Positions 18,360 to 26,624 of a stretch of 36,543 nucleotides of DNA are shown in pieces (the stretch's first letter is position 1; each line of letters begins with the position of its first letter). The notes under the pieces are model-generated. The model saw only the letters and a list, made by a program, of their open reading frames with translations. It did no database searches and had not been told where the DNA came from. The translations under genes were made by a program, and so were the position numbers. Origin of the DNA: an uncultured Sphingobacteriales bacterium (GTDB lineage Bacteria > Bacteroidota > Bacteroidia > Chitinophagales > Chitinophagaceae); the NCBI GenBank assembly GCA_937991535.1, contig CALKHN010000057.1:1-36543 (forward strand), read 5' to 3'.

Positions 18360-19032
18360 ATTACTGGAAATACAATTTTCAGGATGGACAGCAACTCCCA
18401 GGCTTCCTTTTGTTCTTTCCGGTAATGCTGTTTGTATGCATACGCCAAGCTATTCTTTGGTCCTGGGAATCATTGGATGCTGTATGGGCAGGATTGTTTT
18501 GTCTGATGAAGTCAAAATCGGATTCAAATATTCTTATGATACTGTTGCTCAGGATCTGGAAACAAGACAGCGCTTAGAGTTTGACGGCAGAAGAATAAAA
18601 CAGCACAGCAAAGGTACTGATGCTTACACAAGAGAGTTCCATACTTCCCCAAAGTTGACAATTTGGATTGACCGATTGGATTGGAAGGAGTATTTTGAAA
18701 ACCCTGTAGGGACACCGTCATTAGGCCGCTCACAGGATATTTTAAGAATAGAAAGCGTTTCGATAGTTGAAGTTGAAAAAGTGCATAAGGGCAGTTTAGG
18801 AGGTTCCTTATTACCTTTCTCGGCAGGGTTGAAGGCTGGAGGACAGCTAGTACAGTTAGCGGAGTCGTACCTTGAAAATGAGGAAGTGGGTTCTGGCAGG
18901 ACACCACAAGCATCTAAGGTTTTTATTTCGATACCCCAGGACAATGATGCAGAAGTAAAGTTCAATAACATTTATCAAACAAAGGCGGAGAAGCCAGTAT
19001 CATTTTATTTGCACGAATTTATAAATGAATAA
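18352..19032 (+). CDS. cas5: Cascade subunit Cas5 (type I-B)
   Basis: 226 aa. The N-terminal RAMP strand and loop read LEIQFSGWTATPRLPFVLSG, followed by TPSYSLVLGIIGCCMGR (residues about 31-47), the Cas5 signature where the small-residue helix follows the TPS turn. Cas5 caps the 5' handle of the crRNA and contacts Cas8. A Gly-rich part near 140-160 (GSLGGSLLPFSAGLKAGG) lies in the second half. It overlaps cas7 upstream and cas3 downstream by 8 bp each, so the whole set is co-translated. Confidence 0.9.
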   Translation: MDKLLEIQFSGWTATPRLPFVLSGNAVCMHTPSYSLVLGIIGCCMGRIVLSDEVKIGFKYSYDTVAQDLETRQRLEFDGRRIKQHSKGTDAYTREFHTSPKLTIWIDRLDWKEYFENPVGTPSLGRSQDILRIESVSIVEVEKVHKGSLGGSLLPFSAGLKAGGQLVQLAESYLENEEVGSGRTPQASKVFISIPQDNDAEVKFNNIYQTKAEKPVSFYLHEFINE

Positions 19033-21322
19033 AAGCTATTTTGACCAGTTCTTGGCAAAGAGTGATGGTATTACTACACTTGAAATGCATACCCGCCACG
19101 TTGTTACAGCAGGAAAGAACCTACTACATTCGCTTCCTTTAAGTAAGGAGGAGAAAGTGTTTTGGGAAGAAAAGTTGATCAGATGTGCTGTTCTCCACGA
19201 TTTGGGCAAGATACATAAAGAGTTTGTCGGAAGATTGAATGGAATTAAAGGGGGGGATATACGGCATGAATTGGTTTCACTTTTATTCTGCCTCAATTAT
19301 TTACGGTTGGAACATGATGAATTATTTGCGATTGCTACGCATCATAAAGGAATTGTTGACACCCATTCTGAAACAAAAGGGACGTTATCTCCTAATCAAA
19401 TCAGTGAATATATTGAACAGTGGTATGAATCTGATGTTTCTATTTTCAAAAGAAAGAATGTGCAAGATTGGTTAGGAATTTTTGGATTAGATATAAGAAC
19501 ACTTGAACAAGATGCTGTTAAAAAGGTACCGAAAGATTTGAAGATGCTATTAAATGCAAAATATCAAATTAAATCACTCCCGGAGTTCGAACATCGAAAA
19601 CAACTTTCTCTGACAAGGGTTTTATTGATGGCTTCTGACCATTTAGGTTCGGCAAGAAAAGAAAACGATATTCCTAAGTATAAACAGCTTTCGATTCAAA
19701 ATTTTCAACCCAATAAAGGTGGTGTATATTTCCCGTTTCGACCATTTCAGGAGCGGTTACAACAAATAAAAACAGATGTCATTTTACATGCTCCTACCGG
19801 TTCTGGAAAAACTGAAGCTGCTTTGAATTGGGTGTTTGCCAATCAAACTGAAAATTCCCGGGTGTTTTACCTGTTGCCTTATACTGCAAGCATCAATGCA
19901 ATGGTTTCCCGATTGCAAAATCATTATAACGAAGAAGTCGTTACCGCTTTACATTCAAAAACTTTAGACTTTTTCTACGAACAGATTTCAGAAGAATACA
20001 GCAATGATGAGAAAGATTATCAAAAAATTGAACAGGAAGCAAAGAACAAAAAGTCGCTTTCCAAAGAATTGTTCTATCCGATAAAAGTGGCTACACTGCA
20101 CCAGGTTTTGAAGACTTCGCTGAAAGGAAAAGGCTGGGAATTTGGATTATTCGACTATAAAAATGCTTTATTCATCATAGATGAATTTCATACTTACAAT
20201 GCCTTATTGACAGGGATGTTATTAGCCACAATAAAACTCTACAGAAAATTATTTAATGCTAAATTTTTCTTTTTATCAGCCACCATTCCTGATTTTATGC
20301 TGAACCTAATCATTAATGAAATTTATGAAGGAGATCAATCAAAATTGATTCGACTCAATAAGGAAAAAGAACAGGACCGCATTGTATTGGACAGGAAAAG
20401 ACATCAATTGTATTGTATGAATGATGATACAATAGAAGATGAAATAGGATTAATAAAAGACTATTTAGAAGATGGAAGGTCTGTTTTAATTATTGTAAAC
20501 AATGTAAAAACTGCGCAAAAACTGTATCGAGAAATTGATTTTGAAGGTTCAGTACGACTTTTGCACAGCGGTTTTAATAAAAGAGATAGGACTATCATTG
20601 AAAATTCCATTACCAACAAGGATATTTTATTACGTCCTCAATTATTGATTGCTACACAAGCTGTAGAAGTTAGTCTGGATATAGACTATGATATTGCTTT
20701 TATTGAGAATGCACCAATTGATGCCCTAATTCAGCGTTTTGGAAGAATCAACAGGGCTGGCAAGAAAAGAATTATTCCGATTGACAGCGAATCAAGTCTG
20801 CAGAACGATACCGTTCCTGTTTATGTATTCGAAAATTCGATCGGCAATACACCATTTTACGATAGTAAGGTTTTGGAGAGTACTTGGAACGAATTGCAGA
20901 AACTTAATAATTACGAATTAGGAGAGGATGATTTAATTAACGTTTGTAACCATGTTTACAAAGATGGTTATAAAGAAGCTCAACAAAAGGACTTTGAAAA
21001 TGGATTGAATAATTCAATAATCAATCGATTTGAAGAAGATTGGATTGCCGGACATTGGAGAGACTGGGTCGAAGATATTCTGAAAAACAACAATCAAAAA
21101 ATTGAGGTGCTATGTTTTAATCTTCAGGAAAAATACAAACAAAAAATAGCGGAAAGAAGATTTTTAGAAGCTAATCAACTTTTAGTGCAGGTTTATAATT
21201 ATGAACCTGAGTTGTCAAGAGAAAAGCTATATGGCGATACATTGGTTGCTATTAATTTAAAGTATGATCCAACCATCGGATACTTTTCCATTGAGAAAGA
21301 CGTAGATGAAGGCATTATGTGA
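19025..21322 (+). CDS. cas3: CRISPR helicase-nuclease Cas3 (HD + SF2 helicase)
   Basis: 765 aa, a full fused Cas3. HD nuclease domain: His22, His58-Asp59 (LHDLGK), His81, His106-His107, Asp204 (ASDHLG). Helicase: Walker A HAPTGSGKTE at 255-264, DEFH box at 386-389 (FIIDEFHTYN), motif III LSAT at 417-420, motif V QAVEVSLDID near 545-554 and motif VI QRFGRINRAG at 570-579. All catalytic residues appear intact, so target degradation should work. AT-rich like cas8-cas7-cas5. It is the last gene of the effector operon; the next 300 bp contain broken remnants. Confidence 0.96.
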   Translation: MNKSYFDQFLAKSDGITTLEMHTRHVVTAGKNLLHSLPLSKEEKVFWEEKLIRCAVLHDLGKIHKEFVGRLNGIKGGDIRHELVSLLFCLNYLRLEHDELFAIATHHKGIVDTHSETKGTLSPNQISEYIEQWYESDVSIFKRKNVQDWLGIFGLDIRTLEQDAVKKVPKDLKMLLNAKYQIKSLPEFEHRKQLSLTRVLLMASDHLGSARKENDIPKYKQLSIQNFQPNKGGVYFPFRPFQERLQQIKTDVILHAPTGSGKTEAALNWVFANQTENSRVFYLLPYTASINAMVSRLQNHYNEEVVTALHSKTLDFFYEQISEEYSNDEKDYQKIEQEAKNKKSLSKELFYPIKVATLHQVLKTSLKGKGWEFGLFDYKNALFIIDEFHTYNALLTGMLLATIKLYRKLFNAKFFFLSATIPDFMLNLIINEIYEGDQSKLIRLNKEKEQDRIVLDRKRHQLYCMNDDTIEDEIGLIKDYLEDGRSVLIIVNNVKTAQKLYREIDFEGSVRLLHSGFNKRDRTIIENSITNKDILLRPQLLIATQAVEVSLDIDYDIAFIENAPIDALIQRFGRINRAGKKRIIPIDSESSLQNDTVPVYVFENSIGNTPFYDSKVLESTWNELQKLNNYELGEDDLINVCNHVYKDGYKEAQQKDFENGLNNSIINRFEEDWIAGHWRDWVEDILKNNNQKIEVLCFNLQEKYKQKIAERRFLEANQLLVQVYNYEPELSREKLYGDTLVAINLKYDPTIGYFSIEKDVDEGIM

Positions 21323-21419
21323 CTCTAAACATGCCCCCTTTCCATTTGCCTCCGCCTCCTTGCCCTTTTATATCATCCAAATCTTCTCTATCCAAATTTC
21401 ACTACTACAAAAAGTTATC

Positions 21420-21734
21420 CCATGCACCCCTACATCCCCCACCTTCTCGGCGATATTGCTGCTGCGCACCGCACAGCAATTCCGGGAGAAAAATTTCCTC
21501 AACCATAGAGGAACATTTTAAAGAAATAGACAAATGCGTAAGTGAGAAGTTTGTAAAACGCTTTATTCAAAAAGCATTTCGTATATTTGCTTTTTATAAA
21601 AAGCATTTATTGATATTGTAAATTATAGAAAGCGTTATGGAGCGTTTGATAAAATTGTCGGAAAAACGTTTGAAGTCCATTGATACCGGTTTTCATAGAT
21701 ATTTGTATCAGCAGGTTCAATGGGATAAGCCGCT
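21420..21734 (+). repeat. Direct repeat copy A (5' region of the intact ATPase gene)
   Basis: This stretch is repeated at 22928-23158. Shared landmarks are CCCATGCACCC near the left end, ATTCCGGGAGA, GAACATTTT-AAGAAATAGACAAATG, and a nearly identical final 50 bp ending ATGGGATAAGCCGCT. Copy A contains about 80 bp not in copy B, which hold the ATPase promoter and a perfect palindrome. The left part encodes, in a broken frame, a peptide like TIEEHFKEIDKCVSEK; it resembles the N-terminus of a small conserved Bacteroidota protein (start of the type MHPYIPHLL), so a fragment of another gene lies here. The roughly 100 bp between cas3 and this repeat show nothing recognisable. Confidence 0.8.
21588..21605. 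promoter_or_regulatory. 18-bp perfect palindrome upstream of the ATPase gene
   Basis: TGCTTTTTATAAAAAGCA is fully self-complementary and lies 31 bp before the ATG at 21637. AAAAAGCATTT also occurs at about 21570 and again at the right arm, so an extra half-site precedes the palindrome. This fits an operator for autoregulation, or a promoter-proximal binding site. The second ATPase gene also has an inverted repeat right before its start. Confidence 0.5.
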
Positions 21735-22821
21735 TTCAATTATTAAGGGCGCCAGAGGAACGGGCAAAACAACGCTGCTGCTCCAGTACATGAAACTGAC
21801 CAAACTGCCCGCTATTTACCTGAGCCTGGATGATTTTTATTTTGAATCTAACCGGTTAACGCTTCTGGCGGAAAACCTTTATGAAAAAGGGTATCGGCAT
21901 TTTTTTTTAGATGAAATACACCAATACCCCTTTTGGTCAAAAGACTTAAAGAATTTGTACGATAGTTATCCTGATATGAGGATAGTAGCAACGGGTTCTT
22001 CGGTTTTACAGATTGACAAGGGACAGGCAGATTTATCCCGCAGAGCAAATCTGTATTCATTAAATGGACTGTCTTTCAGGGAATTTTTGGACATGGAATA
22101 CAATCTAAAAAATAACCCTTTAGAATTAAGTTCCATCTTAGAAAACCACATGGATATAAGCCCGTCAATAAATGATCGTTTGGATGTATTAAAAGCATTT
22201 TCCGAATATCTGAATTATGGATGCTTACCCTTTTTTAAATCAGATAAAACTTTTTATCATCAAAAGTTACAACAAATCATTCATCTGATTATTGAGATAG
22301 ACATTCCTTCAGTTGAAAATATAAATTACACTACAGTCAGAAGCATGAAGAACCTTCTTTTCATCATCAGCCAATCGGTGCCTTTTACACCCAATATTCA
22401 AAGCCTTTCAGATAAAACGGGTGTACCCAGAAACACCGTATTAAAAGCACTGGATTTATTAGAAAAATCCGGCGTATTAAATTTATTGCGAAGCAATAAT
22501 AAGGGGATTAGTTTTTTACAAAAACCGGATAAAATATATCTGGAAAATCCTAACATCGCCTATACCTTTTCGGGAAGCAAACCAAATAAAGGAAACCTTC
22601 GGGAAACATTCTTCTTAAATCAATTAAAGGTAAACCACGATGTTACGTCTTCAAAGTATGGCGACTTTATTGTGAACAATGCTTATACCTTCGAAATAGG
22701 CGGTGCAGTAAAAACCACTAAACAAATAAAGGGGATTCCACAGGCTTTTATTGCGGCAGATGAGATTGAAAACGGCGTTAATAATAAAATTCCACTATGG
22801 CTATTTGGGTTTTTATATTAA
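21637..22821 (+). CDS. AAA ATPase of the AAA_14/DUF4143 type
   Basis: 394 aa. Walker A GARGTGKT at 38-45, Walker B HFFLDE at 88-93, a sensor-like RIVATGSS about 20 residues later, then LSFREFL, a standard marker of the AAA_14 family. A winged-helix-like stretch (LSDKTGVPRNTVLKALDLLE) follows near residue 265. The C-terminal DUF4143 part normally carries a PD-(D/E)xK-like core; here GDF and FEIGG occur where D and ExK are expected, so the Lys is replaced by Gly and nuclease activity is doubtful. The gene lies between cas3 and cas4 but is not a known Cas component. Such ATPases are abundant and mobile in Bacteroidota genomes. Function unknown. Confidence 0.85.
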   Translation: MERLIKLSEKRLKSIDTGFHRYLYQQVQWDKPLSIIKGARGTGKTTLLLQYMKLTKLPAIYLSLDDFYFESNRLTLLAENLYEKGYRHFFLDEIHQYPFWSKDLKNLYDSYPDMRIVATGSSVLQIDKGQADLSRRANLYSLNGLSFREFLDMEYNLKNNPLELSSILENHMDISPSINDRLDVLKAFSEYLNYGCLPFFKSDKTFYHQKLQQIIHLIIEIDIPSVENINYTTVRSMKNLLFIISQSVPFTPNIQSLSDKTGVPRNTVLKALDLLEKSGVLNLLRSNNKGISFLQKPDKIYLENPNIAYTFSGSKPNKGNLRETFFLNQLKVNHDVTSSKYGDFIVNNAYTFEIGGAVKTTKQIKGIPQAFIAADEIENGVNNKIPLWLFGFLY

Positions 22822-22927
22822 AATGGTCAGAATTATTGCCATCATTTGCCGGAATTAAACCAGGTTTGGGCTTACCTGGGTGAACACCAATTTGTAACAT
22901 TTTTTAAATTTGAGGATAAATTATAAC

Positions 22928-23158
22928 CCATGCACCCATGCACCCCTGCATCCCTCACCTTCCCGCCGATATCGCTGCTGTGCATCTTATAGAAATTCCG
23001 GGAGAGAAACTTCCTCAAACCATAGAAGAACATTTTGAAGAAATAGACAAATGGGTAAGTGACGAAGAATCAAAGCTCATTTCTGAAAAACGTTTAAACT
23101 CCGTTGATAGCGGTTTTCATAGATATTTGTATCAGCAGGTTCAATGGGATAAGCCGCT
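22928..23158 (+). pseudogene. Truncated duplicate of the ATPase 5' region (copy B)
   Basis: The open frame from 22938 (MHPCIPHLPADIAAVHLIEI...) runs without a break into KLISEKRLNSVDSGFHRYLY, which is the N-terminus of the intact ATPase at 21637, then loses all similarity at 23158, just before the P-loop. So copy B is a fusion of a small-protein N-terminus with the first 30 residues of the ATPase. The break coincides with the stop codon of the minus-strand gene 23158-24366, which shows that a foreign segment joined here and replaced the rest of the duplicate. Confidence 0.75.
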
Positions 23159-24366
23159 CATTGCTGCATCCGGTTTATCGTTTGCCGCATTTGGGCAATA
23201 ACCTCTTTTATTGTTAATGCATCATAACCTGTTTTTTTTAACAACATACTAATGTCTGGTTCTTTACCGGCATTTAAATAGGGAACGATCAGTTGTACCA
23301 GTTCATTCAGATTATCCATTGCTTCTTTATCGGCCGCGCTTTTCTCTTCTCCGAATAAGGATTCATATTCATCCAGCACAATTTTTTTCTTTAAAATGGA
23401 TTCTGTTGTGGATAACATTGTCGGTGTCAGGCTTAGATCGGGTTCGGGGGATACGGGAATACCGGCAGCCTTCATTTTTTCGGTAAGCTTTGCAAAACCT
23501 TTATCCGTCATGGCTTTGAGCCGAAGCAGTTTTTTTTGGCTATCGTAATAAAATTGTGCAAAATGCGGAAAGCCACCCCACCGCTTCAGGCTGTATTGGG
23601 TAACGCTGCCTGCCACCTGTACTCTGAAGTCTTTCTTGAGATTTTCTGCCGCAGGCGGTCGCGTATCATAATCAGCCTGGTTGAAACGGATCGGTTCGTT
23701 CTTGTTAACAATAACCGGCAGTTCGCTGCCGGAAAACAGCACCATATAGGGCACAGGATTGTTTTCGATATGCTGTATGATATCGGTCTCATTTTCCAAA
23801 GCCGGATCTGTTTCGGTGGCATAAAAGAAAATATCATCAGTATAAAAGCTACTGTAACCATTGATCGTACCAAAGGTTTGCCAGCAGGCGCCATTGAAGG
23901 CTACCAGGTTAAACCATAAAGTTTTATTTCCCTGGCTAAGTATATCAGTTGTGCCGGGAGAGTACAGCAAAAAAGCTTCACCACTCAGGATGTCTTCCAT
24001 TTCATAAAAGTCTTCATCCGGGTTACGGGTTATTTCGCTGAAATAAAAGCGCCAGGGTTTTGCAGCCTGTTGCCGCAGGTAGGCCATTTCTCCGGCATCA
24101 AGCTCTTTCAGCGCACTGTGATGAAGGTATTTACTGATAAGACCGTTTTTTTTAAATATGCGGTGAGCTATGTACTGCGTTTTCATAAAGTTTACCCATG
24201 CAGGGTCCTGTTGCCGGGTAATATGCCTGTATTTCTCCAATTGCCTTTCTGCCTCCCTGTCTGTTTTGTCCTGCCGGGCTGCGTAATAAATAAGAAAACT
24301 ATCTATCACAGCATGTGTTAACCTGCTTGTTTGTAAACAAATCTCCCTCGTATGTTGATAGTCCAT
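23158..24366 (-). CDS. Unrecognised 402-aa protein
   Basis: An open frame with normal coding composition, mainly soluble, without signal peptide or membrane helix. The N-terminal 100 residues are helical and charged (KTDREAERQLEKYRHITRQQ), the middle is rich in aromatic beta-like segments (FNLVAFNGACWQTFGTINGY, DDIFFYATETDP), and the C-terminal 70 residues are again helical (LNELVQLIVPYLNAG). I do not recognise a family. It is on the strand opposite to all cas genes and its 3' end abuts the truncated ATPase duplicate, so it belongs to inserted DNA rather than to the CRISPR operon. Starts at an ATG at 24366. Confidence 0.65.
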   Translation of the reverse strand: MDYQHTREICLQTSRLTHAVIDSFLIYYAARQDKTDREAERQLEKYRHITRQQDPAWVNFMKTQYIAHRIFKKNGLISKYLHHSALKELDAGEMAYLRQQAAKPWRFYFSEITRNPDEDFYEMEDILSGEAFLLYSPGTTDILSQGNKTLWFNLVAFNGACWQTFGTINGYSSFYTDDIFFYATETDPALENETDIIQHIENNPVPYMVLFSGSELPVIVNKNEPIRFNQADYDTRPPAAENLKKDFRVQVAGSVTQYSLKRWGGFPHFAQFYYDSQKKLLRLKAMTDKGFAKLTEKMKAAGIPVSPEPDLSLTPTMLSTTESILKKKIVLDEYESLFGEEKSAADKEAMDNLNELVQLIVPYLNAGKEPDISMLLKKTGYDALTIKEVIAQMRQTINRMQQ

Positions 24367-24563
24367 TTGCAGTGATTGTTGTTGGGTTTGATGTCAGATT
24401 TTTAAGGAAACAAATATACAGCCCGGCTTATTTTATTGGTTCACTTTTATTTAGAACAGGTTATTTCCAGCCAGGCAATTATAATAGCATGATCTTCCCT
24501 ATTTTAAACGGGTGCAAACCTTTTGCTCATTCACCTGGCTTTTAAAAATTAATTGTATCTTAA

Positions 24564-24595
24564 ATTCGACAACTTATAACTATATATTGTCGAAT
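24564..24595. promoter_or_regulatory. Inverted repeat directly before the second ATPase gene
   Basis: ATTCGACAA (24564-24572) and TTGTCGAAT (24587-24595) are exact reverse complements separated by 14 bp; the right arm ends immediately before the ATG at 24596. This could be an operator for autorepression or a stem sequestering the start. The same half-site sequence is not found near the first ATPase. Confidence 0.5.
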
Positions 24596-25809
24596 ATGAT
24601 ATACACATTTATGGAGGATCTGTATTATTTTAACGACATCGTTTCAGCCAAAATTACACTTAATTTTAAACGTAGTTTATTTGATAGCATAGATTGGAAT
24701 CAGAAAATGATTGCGATCAAAGGGGCCCGGGGCGTGGGTAAAACCACTTTAAGCTACAGCAACAAAAGTTCGGATTGCGTAAAAATGACCGCTCCCTTTA
24801 TGTAAGCGCAGATCATCCTTATTTTTACAACCGTACCTTATTTGAACTGGCTGACGATTTTTATAAACTCGGCGGCCGTTTTCTGTTTATTGACGAAGTA
24901 CATAAATATGCGTTGTGGTCGAGGGAATTAAAAGTGATCTACGATTCCTTACCCGAAATGAAAGTAGTATTTTCTTCCTCTTCCGCACTGGACATATACA
25001 GGGGAGAGTCTGATTTGAGCCGCAGGGTTTTTGCTTACCATCTGCCGGGAATGTCGTTCAGGGAATTTCTTGTTTTTAAGAAAAAAATAAACATCAAAGC
25101 CGTTAGTCTTGATCAGGTTATTACCAGTCACAGATCCCTCACGACCAAATTGAGCAAAGAAAAAGATTTATTTATTTTGCCCCTGTTCAGAGAATACTTA
25201 AAAACAGGATACCTTCCTTTTTCGCAAGCAGAAAATGAAACCGGATATATTGTTAAATTGAACCAGGTCATTAATACTATTTTGGATATTGATATGGCCT
25301 ATACAGATGGCTACACACCGTCAACAGCGCTGAAATTAAAAAAGCTGCTGGCGATTCTGGCAGAATCCGTACCCTTTCAACCCAATATATCTGAACTGGC
25401 CCGCAAGTTGAACATCAGCCGCGATACCATCTATGACTATCTGAAGTGTCTTGAAAAAGCACTTTTGATCAATAGCCTGCATGCACAAGGCAAGGGAATT
25501 TCATTATTAAAGAAGCCTGAAAAAATCTACCTCGAAAATACCAACTTGTTTTATGCATTAAAACCGGATCCTAATATGGGCAGTATCAGGGAATCGTTTT
25601 TATTAAACCAATTGGTCAATAGTGGCCATAGCGTGTTTTATCCTAAAAAAGGAGATTTTTGGGTGGATGAAATAATCATTGAAGCAGGAGGCAAACTTAA
25701 GTCGCCGAAACAAATTTCGGGTATAGACAATGCCTACATTGCGGCTGATGATATACTAACCGGAGCTGGCAATAAAATTCCGCTATGGCTTTTTGGCTTC
25801 CTGTATTGA
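24596..25809 (+). pseudogene. Second AAA_14/DUF4143 ATPase, frameshifted after Walker A
   Basis: Frame 1 from the ATG at 24596 reads through KGARGVGKTTL (intact Walker A), then runs out of frame and stops at 24805. The correct continuation is in the next frame: LQQQKFGLRKNDRSLYVSAD, FLFIDEVHKY (Walker B), MSFREFL, a winged-helix segment (LARKLNISRDTIYDYLKCLE) and the C-terminal GDFWVDE and IEAGG. The break lies at about 24748-24756, consistent with one lost base between TTA and CTA. The reconstructed protein would be about 400 aa and is a distant paralogue of 21637-22821. It ends 20 bp before cas4. Either a recent loss-of-function or an assembly error. Confidence 0.8.
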
Positions 25810-25829
25810 TATTATATACCATTGAAATA

Positions 25830-26357
25830 ATGAACCTCACTGCCACACATATCAACTACTATATTATTTGTCACCGCAAACTTTGGCTGTTTGCAAACGG
25901 CATCAATATGGAACATACCAGCGATATGGTGTATGATGGTAAACTCCTGCACGAAACCAGCTATCCGCAACGAAATGATAAGTACAACGAAATAGACATA
26001 TCCGCCAGTTATGAAGGCATAAGCCTGTTTGGTAAAATTGACTTTTACGACGCCAAAAATAAAATCATCCACGAAACCAAACGCAGTAATAAAGTGGAAA
26101 AAGCGAACGAGTGGCAGGCGAAGTTTTATATATGGCTGCTGGCGCTGAACGGCATTGAAGATGTAACTGCTATTCTGGAATATCCAACCATGCGTGAAAG
26201 AACGACCGTGCATTTGCAGGAACCGGACCGGGTATTCCTGGGCGAAGCGATACGAACCATAGCATCCCTGGTTTCTGCCGAACGCTGCCCTGCCCGTATC
26301 AACAGTCCCATTTGCAAAAGCTGTAGTTATTATGAATTGTGTTACGTTGAGGAGTAG
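25830..26357 (+). CDS. cas4: CRISPR adaptation exonuclease Cas4
   Basis: 175 aa from the ATG at 25830; the longer frame from 25785 starts inside the ATPase gene. The iron-sulfur cysteines are Cys14 (YYIICHRKLWL) and Cys162, Cys165, Cys171 (PICKSCSYYELC). The RecB-like nuclease core has GKIDFYD (Asp71), IHETKRSNK (Glu82, Lys84) and the following WQAKFYIW helix, as usual for short Cas4. Cas4 trims prespacers and selects those with a PAM before integration by Cas1-Cas2. It is separated from cas1 by a 267-bp satellite repeat rather than adjoining it. Confidence 0.93.
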   Translation: MNLTATHINYYIICHRKLWLFANGINMEHTSDMVYDGKLLHETSYPQRNDKYNEIDISASYEGISLFGKIDFYDAKNKIIHETKRSNKVEKANEWQAKFYIWLLALNGIEDVTAILEYPTMRERTTVHLQEPDRVFLGEAIRTIASLVSAERCPARINSPICKSCSYYELCYVEE

Positions 26358-26612
26358 GAGGTGGTAAGATGGTAAAATGGCAAAATGGTAAGATGGTAAA
26401 ATAGTAAGAGGGCAAAATAGTAAGAGGGTAAAATAGTAAGACAACAAAATAATAAAGCTCCAAAAGCGGAAGTTTCTTGTCATTTATCTTACCATTTTAC
26501 AACTCTTACGATCTTACGGTCTTACATGTCTTACAATCTTACATGTCTTACAGCCTTACATGTCTTACGGTCTTACCATCTTACAGGTCTTACAGGTCTT
26601 ACGGTCTTACAT
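26358..26612. repeat. GTAAGA/TCTTAC satellite between cas4 and cas1
   Basis: 26358-26450 consists of 8-11-bp units of the type GGTAAGATGGTAAAAT; 26484-26612 consists of units of the type TCTTACGGTCTTACATG. The second block is the reverse complement of the first in consensus, so the RNA could fold into one long imperfect hairpin. The same layout recurs in the two other gaps of the adaptation module. No coding potential is apparent. It fills the whole gap between the cas4 stop and about 12 bp before the cas1 ATG. Confidence 0.85.
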
Positions 26613-26624
26613 TAAAATCTCTTT

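Noticed and set aside
21319..21621. A 100-aa open frame after cas3
   Set aside because: Proline- and cysteine-rich out-of-frame translation of a broken remnant; only the TIEEHF segment matches a real peptide.
23536..23919. Plus-strand 127-aa frame opposite the unknown 402-aa gene
   Set aside because: The minus-strand frame is far longer with natural composition; the plus frame is antisense shadow.
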